A DNA stretch of 13,299 bases from Muribaculaceae bacterium (lineage in GTDB: Bacteria > Bacteroidota > Bacteroidia > Bacteroidales > Muribaculaceae), in the NCBI GenBank assembly GCA_009775355.1, contig VSPN01000055.1:1-13299 (forward strand), written 5' to 3'. The notes under the pieces were generated by a model. That model worked only from the letters and a program-made list of their open reading frames with translations. It ran no database searches and was not told the DNA's origin. Both the position numbers and the translations under genes were made by a program. Every line of letters starts with the position of its first letter. Within the stretch, counting starts at the first letter, position 1. Positions 5,928 through 10,986 of this stretch are shown here, in pieces.

Positions 5928-5935
5928 CAAAGGTA
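5928..5935 (-). promoter_or_regulatory. -7 box of the ORF6N gene, leaderless arrangement
   Basis: The minus strand reads TACCTTTG, then CAT, then ATG at 5924. With only 3 nt between box and start codon, transcription would start at or within the ATG. This also decides the start codon, because the upstream TTG lies inside the box. Confidence 0.5.
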
Positions 5936-5973
5936 CCTAATATTTCTGAAATATAAGGCTGTATATGAGCAAT

Positions 5974-6012
5974 AACTTCCAATCAGCACTCATATTGTGC
6001 TGATTGGAAGTT
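5974..6012. repeat. Perfect 16-bp inverted repeat between two minus-strand genes
   Basis: AACTTCCAATCAGCAC (5974-5989) and GTGCTGATTGGAAGTT (5997-6012) are exact reverse complements around a 7-nt loop. The element starts 3 nt beyond the stop of the HTH gene (6015) and lies upstream of the ORF6N promoter. It could end transcription of the HTH gene, although the minus-strand tail after the stem has only a short weak T stretch. Alternatively it is an operator or recombination site. Confidence 0.8.
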
Positions 6013-6014
6013 CA

Positions 6015-6320
6015 TCACATGGGGAGAATACCTGCGGAGGCATAGGGTTCATAATGGAATCGCCTTAGAAAGAGATCCACATCTTCCTGAGTGTACCAAT
6101 ATTTATCGCCCTCTCTTGAATATCCTAAATATCCATTGTCCCGAAGTTTCTTTAGATATTTGTCTTTGATATTAAGAAGGGTCATAATAGCTTTATTGTC
6201 ATACACTCGTAGCTCCGATTTCTTTTCAGAACAACTATTACCCTTGTGCTTGCCCTCTAAAATGTGGAGAATTCTGGTCAAGAGTTCCCTATCATTCAGT
6301 TCTTTTGGATTGCTATCCAT
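6015..6320 (-). CDS. Small HTH (MerR/excisionase-type) protein
   Basis: The product has 101 residues and starts MDSNPKELNDRELLTRILHI. Residues about 40-92 (YDNKAIMTLLNIKDKYLKKL, then RDNGYLGYSREGDKYWYTQED and VDLFLRRF) fit a winged helix-turn-helix of the MerR/HTH_17 excisionase type: recognition helix, wing with an aromatic pair, then the ED-V-D-L-F closing helix. Similar proteins sit next to excision genes in Bacteroidales conjugative transposons (Xis2c/Xis2d-like). It is transcribed divergently from the 7015-13299 module across a 690-bp control region, so it is a plausible regulator or excision factor of that module. No clear TAnnTTTG box was found upstream. The N-terminal third is a likely helix of unknown role. 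Confidence 0.7.
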   Translation of the reverse strand: MDSNPKELNDRELLTRILHILEGKHKGNSCSEKKSELRVYDNKAIMTLLNIKDKYLKKLRDNGYLGYSREGDKYWYTQEDVDLFLRRFHYEPYASAGILPM

Positions 6321-6528
6321 TTGTTACAGGTATCTTGTTGCGTGGAAGGAAATAGACAGTTGTCGGGACAATCCAACTGATTGTCTGCGTAGGCGCAGAT
6401 GATAAGTGTCTAATTTGATGTTTCATCTTTTAACGGGATTAGTGGGTGATTTGACCGAATACAGAGAGGGTGGCCCACATTCCGGACTGCGGGTCGCCGG
6501 TATCTATATTTCGGCAGGGATTTTGAGT

Positions 6529-6562
6529 AAAGCGTATGAGGCACTCGCCTGTCTTACGCTTT
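6529..6562. repeat. Compound hairpin AAAGCGTA / TACGCTTT
   Basis: Outer arms AAAGCGTA (6529-6536) and TACGCTTT (6555-6562) are perfect. Inside, AGGC (6539-6542) and GCCT (6547-6550) form a second stem with loop ACTC. No T-run suggests a simple terminator. Confidence 0.55.
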
Positions 6563-6842
6563 GAACGTGTAACCATCTATCTGACGAAAAAGATTGCTGT
6601 CTGTCAGCGTGTTCCCCACATTTCAATGAAGTTTCCCAACATTTCCCAACTTGGAAAATTGTCGGAAACAATCAACCATATTCCGGTTGTTTCTATATCG
6701 AATCCGATACGGTACCGGGCTTTTCCCATGACAACCGATTGGGTATTTTCAGGATATAAGTCATGACATTTCCTGACAGACCCTTAATCTCGCCTTATTG
6801 GATTTATCCCTGAATTTTTAGCGGTTCACACCGTCATGTCAA

Positions 6843-6856
6843 TCCGTTATAACGGA
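6843..6856. repeat. Perfect 14-bp palindrome TCCGTTATAACGGA
   Basis: The sequence is its own reverse complement with no loop, the form expected of a dimeric protein-binding site. It lies about 130 bp upstream of the candidate -7 box at 6979. Confidence 0.6.
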
Positions 6857-7014
6857 CTGGCAGACTGACCTCTGTACTCTTTCAAAAGGAGTATGGATAG
6901 CCACAACCAAATCTTAACGTGTCTTAAAAAAGCAGGGAACTACCTTAGGAATACCTCAGCAGGGTTTCGGCTTATGGCGAACTTTGCGGCATAACATTAA
7001 ATCCGAAAAAGAAT

Positions 7015-7131
7015 ATGATAACAAAAATGCTCAATTACATCGCCGAGACAATCCGCGAATATCAGGCCAGACTGATGATGGCTATCGCCTTCCGTATGAT
7101 GAAGTCCCTTTTTAAGAATCGTGGGCAATGA
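7015..7131 (+). CDS. 38-residue microprotein overlapping the HTH gene
   Basis: ATG 7015 opens MITKMLNYIAETIREYQARL, then MMAIAFRMMKSLFKNRGQ and TGA at 7129-7131. Its stop overlaps the next start in an ATGA junction (7128-7131), which is strong evidence that it is translated and coupled. The middle is a Met/Ala/Phe-rich amphipathic helix and the end is basic (KSLFKNRGQ), so membrane or nucleic-acid contact is possible. It is the first gene of the rightward module, 28 nt downstream of a near-consensus -7 box. I know no named family for it. It may serve mainly as a leader that delivers ribosomes to the HTH gene. Confidence 0.6.
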   Translation: MITKMLNYIAETIREYQARLMMAIAFRMMKSLFKNRGQ

Positions 7132-7457
7132 GGACGGAGGAATACAGGACACTTGTCCAACTTATCCGTGAGCTGGCATCGGAGGTCAGGAATGTCAAGA
7201 CTGGACTTGACAGCAAGATTGACCATGTGGCAAAGAAGGTTACGGAGGCTTTTCAGGGCTTCGGCATCCTTGACCCGGAGGAAGAAACGTGGACAGAACA
7301 GCAGGTCTGCGAAAGATACCACGTTTCAAGACGCACGATGTACGAATATCGCAAATGTGGCATGATTGCCTATATCAAGACCGGCTCCGGCAAGAACTGC
7401 AAGGTGAAATACCGCAAAGCCGACGTGATTGAATTATTCTCCGTGCAGAACGCATGA
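7128..7457 (+). CDS. HTH/excisionase-like DNA-binding protein (Xis2d-like position)
   Basis: The product has 109 residues. Residues 1-50 (EEYRTLVQLIRELASEVRNV, then KTGLDSKIDHVAKKVTEAFQ) form long helices, probably a dimerising coiled coil. Residues about 54-105 contain an HTH_17/MerR-type domain: TWTEQQVCERYHVSRRTMYE, then YRKCGMIAYIKTG, KVKYRKADVIELF. This is the fold of excisionases and of the small basic Xis2c/Xis2d proteins of CTnDOT. The following genes correspond to the orf3 and exc positions of that operon, supporting a role in excision or its regulation. It starts within an ATGA overlap with the 38-codon gene. A 73-nt gap with a UUCG hairpin separates it from the next gene. Confidence 0.75.
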   Translation: MRTEEYRTLVQLIRELASEVRNVKTGLDSKIDHVAKKVTEAFQGFGILDPEEETWTEQQVCERYHVSRRTMYEYRKCGMIAYIKTGSGKNCKVKYRKADVIELFSVQNA

Positions 7458-7483
7458 CACACCTACAACACACAAATAATTCC

Positions 7484-7501
7484 GCGTCACTTCGGTGGCG
7501 C
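7484..7501 (+). other. Intercistronic hairpin with UUCG tetraloop
   Basis: GCGTCAC (7484-7490) pairs with GTGGCGC (7495-7501), including one T-G wobble, closed by the very stable loop TTCG. No T-run follows, so it is not an obvious terminator. It may act as an mRNA-stability or processing element ahead of the next start codon at 7531. Confidence 0.6.
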
Positions 7502-7530
7502 AAGTATCAAACCCAAAAACTTTTTAATTT

Positions 7531-9027
7531 ATGGCAAAAGACCAGAATTTAGAAGAAGTGCTTATCGCCCGCAACAACGACACCGGGCAGGTAGGCGCGG
7601 TGACCGGACTCAACGAGGACGGCACACCAAAGATGACCGATGTCAAGTCGGCGAAACTCTCAGACCTCGTGAAATTCTCCAAAGGTCAGAACCCCCTCGA
7701 AGCCTTCATGTCGAACTTCGTGCGCCAGTGCAAGAACCCCACGACCTTCGGATTCTTCCGTGTCCCCGCCGACCGCTACGAGACGGTAGGCACCGTGATC
7801 GGGGACTTCGCAAAAGATCCCGTGGCAAACGCCGATATGCTGAAGAACAACAAGGTAGATCTCCCGCAGGCCACGCAGGACAACAAGCAGGAGGCGACGC
7901 AATCCGCTGAACAGCCCAAGCAGTCGCCGGCCGGTTCCCCGCAGGAAGAACAACAGAATAGATCCAACGCACAGGCATCCGCAAAGGAAACCAGACACTC
8001 CGCCATCGACGAGAGCAAAATCGACTGGGCGAACCTCAAGGAGAAATGGGGCATCGACCGCGACGAGCTGGAAAAATCGGGAGACCTCCGCGAGATGCTC
8101 TACAACCGCAAGTCAAAGGTCGTGACCGTCACGCCGACATTCGCCGGAGAGAAATTCCCCATCGACGCACGACTGTCATTCCGAACCGATGCGGACGGCA
8201 ATGTCAAGGTGGTACCCCACTTCATCCACCGTGAGCCGAAACTCGACCAGAAATTTGAGGGCTACGAGTTCAGCAAGGAGGACAAGGCGGCTCTCCGCGA
8301 GACAGGCAATCTCGGCAAAGTAGTGGAACTGACCGACAAGAACGGCGAGAAAGTGCCGTCATACGTCAGCATCGACCGCTACACCAACGAGATAGTCTCC
8401 GTCCCCGTCAAGGATGTGTTTGTCCGCGATACCGTGGGCCAGACCAAACTGACCGTAGCCGAGGTCATGCAGCTCAAAGAAGGGAAGGCACTCCCTCCGA
8501 AAGAGATAACCGACAAGAACGGCAAGACCTATAACGTGGTGCTTCAGGTGTCGGCAGACCGCAAGGGTGTGGAATTCGTACCCGGTGCGGTCAGAAAGCA
8601 GGAACAGGCACAGTCGCAGACACAGATACAAAGCGGCACCACGAATCAGCAGCAGTCGTCGTGGCTCACGAAGGACGGCAAGATAAAGCCTCTTACAAAA
8701 TGGGCGAAAATCCCGCTTACCGAACAACAGCAGAAGGATTATTCCGAGGGGCGCGTGGCGGAACTTACCAACCGCCTCGACGACAAGGGGCAGCCATGCA
8801 CCGTCTATCTCTGGTTCAACCCGGAGAAACAGCGTCCTAACACATCACTCAACGACCCGCGTGTTCAAGTAGCCAATGAGTCGAAGACCCAGAAGGCAGT
8901 CAACAACGACGGTCTGACCAACGAGGCGACAAAGCATGTCGCCGAGCCTCTCCAGAAATATCAGACGGCACCCAAGACCGAAGACCAGATGCGCCAGCAG
9001 CGCAAACCGAAAGGCCCGAAGATGTAA
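7531..9027 (+). CDS. DUF4099/DUF3945-type protein (Orf3-like)
   Basis: The product has 498 residues and starts MAKDQNLEEVLIARNNDTGQ. Residues 1-105 form a conserved N-terminal segment with LEAFMSNFVRQCKNPTTFGF. A Gln/Ala/Ser-rich linker follows (about 113-155). Residues 160-235 (IDWANLKEKWGIDRDELEKS onward) match a DUF4099-like unit. Two DUF3945-like repeats follow: FEGYEFSKEDKAALRETGNL at 242 and KIPLTEQQQKDYSEGRVAEL at 393, each with a two-strand continuation. A second Gln-rich linker separates them (355-376). Proteins of this type accompany topoisomerase genes in Bacteroidales conjugative elements; the CTnDOT counterpart is orf3, of unknown biochemical function. It is soluble, with no catalytic motif visible. 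The start is A-rich (TTTTTAATTT ATG), typical of the group. Confidence 0.75.
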   Translation: MAKDQNLEEVLIARNNDTGQVGAVTGLNEDGTPKMTDVKSAKLSDLVKFSKGQNPLEAFMSNFVRQCKNPTTFGFFRVPADRYETVGTVIGDFAKDPVANADMLKNNKVDLPQATQDNKQEATQSAEQPKQSPAGSPQEEQQNRSNAQASAKETRHSAIDESKIDWANLKEKWGIDRDELEKSGDLREMLYNRKSKVVTVTPTFAGEKFPIDARLSFRTDADGNVKVVPHFIHREPKLDQKFEGYEFSKEDKAALRETGNLGKVVELTDKNGEKVPSYVSIDRYTNEIVSVPVKDVFVRDTVGQTKLTVAEVMQLKEGKALPPKEITDKNGKTYNVVLQVSADRKGVEFVPGAVRKQEQAQSQTQIQSGTTNQQQSSWLTKDGKIKPLTKWAKIPLTEQQQKDYSEGRVAELTNRLDDKGQPCTVYLWFNPEKQRPNTSLNDPRVQVANESKTQKAVNNDGLTNEATKHVAEPLQKYQTAPKTEDQMRQQRKPKGPKM

Positions 9028-9037
9028 TCTTCAAAAA

Positions 9038-9097
9038 GCAGGGATAAGACCCTGCACCCCCGAAACGGCATCCCGGAGAGTCCGGAATCTCCGGTGC
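9038..9097 (+). other. Two tandem intercistronic hairpins
   Basis: GCAGGG (9038-9043) pairs with CCCTGC (9050-9055). CCGGAGA (9073-9079) pairs with TCTCCGG (9088-9094), extended by GCA (9068-9070) / TGC (9095-9097) across a 2-nt bulge. They fill the 125-nt gap between the Orf3-like and topoisomerase-like genes, with no T-run after either. They may set relative expression of the two cistrons. Confidence 0.55.
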
Positions 9098-9152
9098 TAT
9101 TTCAAAGAAACCACTACATCCAAAAATATCCACCCCAATTAAAAAAACAAAA

Positions 9153-10319
9153 ATGAAACAGAAAAATCTCATAACCGTGGTGACAGACCATCAGATCACT
9201 GCGGACACAATCGCCAGAGCCATCGGCGCGAATGAAAAACACGAGGGTTACTACCTCGGCAACGGCTATGCCGTGACATGGACAAACGGACAGCTCGTGG
9301 AGGCTACCTTCTCGCCGGAGGAGAGTTTCGTCCTCTCCACCACGATGGACAGCCGCCTCGCCTACGCACATAACTTCAAGTTCGCCATGCGTGACTACGA
9401 TGAGCTGGTCGGCTACAAGAAATCAGCAGAGGACACCCGACAGCTCGAAACAATCAAGTCGCTGTGGAAGATGAGCCAGACGGTCGTGAACGCCATGCGT
9501 CCCGACATTACGGGAGATCTCGACTTCCTGAGCCTCTACTACTTCATCGCCTCTCCTGTGGACACACGCCGCGCATGGCTCCCCGTGCTGACGAAGAAAG
9601 CCATCGTCCATGCCGTGAACCACGGGCCGCAGAACCGCAAGGAATACGAGAAATGGCTGGAGGAATCCATCTACAACGCCATCGTACAGGCAGCGAAAGA
9701 AAACGTAGAGCTGAAAGGGTCGCCCGCAGTCGAGGAAATATCCGTAGCCGACGCCGCAAGAGATGCGGAATGTGCCGGCGTACCCGCCCCGGCTCCCGGT
9801 GAAAAATGCGAGGGAGACAGATATATCGGAGTGGTTACCGACAGGTGCCCGCTGTTCAACCTTCCGGCACTGATGGTTCAGGCTGCCTGTGAGCTGGACT
9901 ATACCCACGAAAAGACAATACTGACGGCATACCGCCTGTATGCCAAGAAACTCATATCATATCCCGCCGTATTGCAGAACACCATTCCCGGCGGAGTATG
10001 GAAAGCGATGCTCCGCAATATGGAGATGCTGCGCTACAACAGCAAATGGGGCCGGTCGATACCGGAAGGCAAGCCCTCCAAATGCCACAACTTCCGCAAC
10101 GGAGAGACTGTCTATAACGGATTCGGCATCGTCACTACCGGACTGCACCCCACGGATCTCAGCCGCGACGAGGAAAAGCTATACAACCTCATAGTCAAGC
10201 GTGTCATCGATGCCTTCGCTCCTGACAACTACGATAAGGGACATAAGCCCAAAGGCGGCAAGAAGAAAAGCCGCCGTTACCGCAAGGAGAAGAAGGCAAA
10301 AACGGTTAAAACCTCCTAA
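9153..10319 (+). CDS. Shortened, probably inactive type IA topoisomerase relative (Exc-like)
   Basis: The product has 388 residues. The N-terminus LITVVTDHQITADTIARAIG and YLGNGYAVTWTNGQLVEA parallels the TOPRIM start of topoisomerase III (V-T-E-K-P-S...IA..LG, then G-Y-x-V-T-W..G-H-L). PVDTRRAWLPVLTKKAI parallels its F-R-R-L-W-I-S-S-L-T-x-K-A-I. FNLPALMVQAACELDYTHEK and ILTAYRLYAKKLISYP parallel the strand before the active site. LHPTDLSRDEEKLYNLIVKR parallels the region after it. Key residues are missing: the TOPRIM Glu is replaced (TDHQ), the DxDxE is not seen, and the active-site RTxSRY is AVLQNTI at 272-278. The tail (361-388) is very basic. It sits where exc sits in CTnDOT. It is probably a DNA-binding structural protein. 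Confidence 0.68.
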   Translation: MKQKNLITVVTDHQITADTIARAIGANEKHEGYYLGNGYAVTWTNGQLVEATFSPEESFVLSTTMDSRLAYAHNFKFAMRDYDELVGYKKSAEDTRQLETIKSLWKMSQTVVNAMRPDITGDLDFLSLYYFIASPVDTRRAWLPVLTKKAIVHAVNHGPQNRKEYEKWLEESIYNAIVQAAKENVELKGSPAVEEISVADAARDAECAGVPAPAPGEKCEGDRYIGVVTDRCPLFNLPALMVQAACELDYTHEKTILTAYRLYAKKLISYPAVLQNTIPGGVWKAMLRNMEMLRYNSKWGRSIPEGKPSKCHNFRNGETVYNGFGIVTTGLHPTDLSRDEEKLYNLIVKRVIDAFAPDNYDKGHKPKGGKKKSRRYRKEKKAKTVKTS

Positions 10320-10379
10320 ACTCTCTTGAAATCAAGACAGAATAACCATAACTATTCCTCCCGTGTCAGGATAATTTAT

Positions 10380-10387
10380 TATCTTTG
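10380..10387 (+). promoter_or_regulatory. -7 box TATCTTTG for the DUF1896 operon leader
   Basis: TATCTTTG fits TAnnTTTG and would start transcription near 10393, giving a leader of about 145 nt before ATG 10540. No good -33 TTTG lies at the usual distance. Confidence 0.5.
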
Positions 10388-10406
10388 CCATTGATTCAGC
10401 GTCATT

Positions 10407-10427
10407 ATGTTTTTGTTTCATTTTTGA
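10407..10427 (+). CDS. Possible six-residue leader peptide MFLFHF
   Basis: ATG TTT TTG TTT CAT TTT TGA lies just after the promoter and ends 4 nt before the outer stem of the leader structure. Three of six codons are Phe. A leader peptide whose translation alters the downstream fold would fit, but the T-rich sequence could produce this by chance. Confidence 0.25.
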   Translation: MFLFHF

Positions 10428-10430
10428 CGC

Positions 10431-10529
10431 GGATTTAGTGGTTGGACATCGGGAGGGATACCCGGTGTCCTTTTTCATTGTGCGCTACACACACCGGCGC
10501 GGAGAAGGATTCCGGCAACCACTATATCC
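10431..10529 (+). ncRNA. Structured leader RNA of the DUF1896 gene
   Basis: GGATTTAGTGGTTG (10431-10444) pairs with CAACCACTATATCC (10516-10529), a 14-bp outer stem with a single T-T mismatch. It encloses the terminator hairpin at 10444-10470 and smaller stems, such as TGTG/CACA around 10479-10491. The right arm ends 10 nt before ATG 10540, so the closed form could limit ribosome access. Together with the internal terminator this looks like a regulatory leader. I do not recognise it as a named RNA family. Confidence 0.55.
10444..10475 (+). terminator. Intrinsic terminator/attenuator
   Basis: GGACATCGGG (10444-10453) pairs with CCCGGTGTCC (10461-10470) with one T-G wobble, followed at once by TTTTT (10471-10475). 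It lies downstream of the 10380 box and upstream of ATG 10540, so it can act as an attenuator for DUF1896 or end the upstream operon. Confidence 0.7.
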
Positions 10530-10539
10530 GAATCCCCCG

Positions 10540-10986
10540 ATGAAACATAACATAGAATTGCCGGAGGCAGACTTCTTCCAAGTCTATCTCCGAGGTCATC
10601 TCGTTGACCATCATTTTCCCCAAAGAAATAATAAGAGATTTATAGAAACCCGCTCGGACGACGCATACGACACATTCGTGTCGGCGCGTCTGGAAGGCAA
10701 GCCCGTACCGATTGCCCGTGAGCTGGCGATGCGCACGCTCCTTGCCGGGCTGTATGTGTCGCGCTACGACATAATATATAATGTGGTGGAGGAAAACCTC
10801 TGGCTGCGTCTGCCGCCGGAGTATATGCCTGACTTCGCCGTGCATCTGCTCGGTCTGCAACCCGTCAGCGAAATACTTGACCGCTACGAGGTCAACGGCG
10901 ATTTCCTTGACAGGGAGACCTATCAGCCGATGCTGACCGAACTGCTCGGAACAATCACCGAAATACTGGACGGCTATGGCTTATAA
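10540..10986 (+). CDS. DUF1896-family protein
   Basis: The product has 148 residues from ATG 10540 (MKHNIELPEADFFQVYLRGH). The frame is open back to GTG 10438, but that extension runs through the terminator and leader stem, so the later start is preferred. The body reads HHFPQRNNKRFIETRSDDAY, then DTFVSARLEGKPVPIARELA, LLAGLYVSRYDIIYNVVEEN and LPPEYMPDFAVHLL. These are hallmarks of DUF1896, a small helical family found almost always just upstream of giant methyltransferase/helicase genes in Bacteroidales elements. Its function is unknown. It overlaps the next gene by 11 nt (10976-10986), so the two are translationally coupled and may work together. Expression is probably controlled by the structured leader. 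Confidence 0.75.
   Translation: MKHNIELPEADFFQVYLRGHLVDHHFPQRNNKRFIETRSDDAYDTFVSARLEGKPVPIARELAMRTLLAGLYVSRYDIIYNVVEENLWLRLPPEYMPDFAVHLLGLQPVSEILDRYEVNGDFLDRETYQPMLTELLGTITEILDGYGL

Larger units (their letters stand above)
6321..7014. promoter_or_regulatory. Palindrome-rich control region between divergent HTH genes
   Basis: No credible gene lies here. It contains a hairpin at 6384-6399 (TCTGCG / CGCAGA), a compound hairpin at 6529-6562, direct repeats of TTTCCCAAC at 6632-6640 and 6642-6650, and a palindrome at 6843-6856. A near-consensus -7 box GAACTTTG (6979-6986) precedes the microprotein gene by 28 nt. As the spacer between a divergent HTH gene and an excision-type operon it is the natural site for binding by Xis-like proteins, and an oriT cannot be excluded. 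Confidence 0.45.

Noticed and set aside
5927..5936. GTACCTTTGC match to the CTnDOT-type attachment core GTAnnTTTGC
   Set aside because: The core is nearly identical to the -7 promoter consensus, and here the match is explained by the ORF6N promoter; no second copy or element end is visible.
6536..6766. Plus-strand open frame of 76 codons in the control region
   Set aside because: It starts with a non-ATG codon inside the 6529-6562 hairpin, shows no domain and runs over the direct repeats; more likely non-coding.
7660..8054. Long minus-strand frames opposite the Orf3-like gene, and similar ones opposite 9153-12754
   Set aside because: They are antisense shadows of strongly coding, high-GC genes; Cys/Arg-rich translations without domains.
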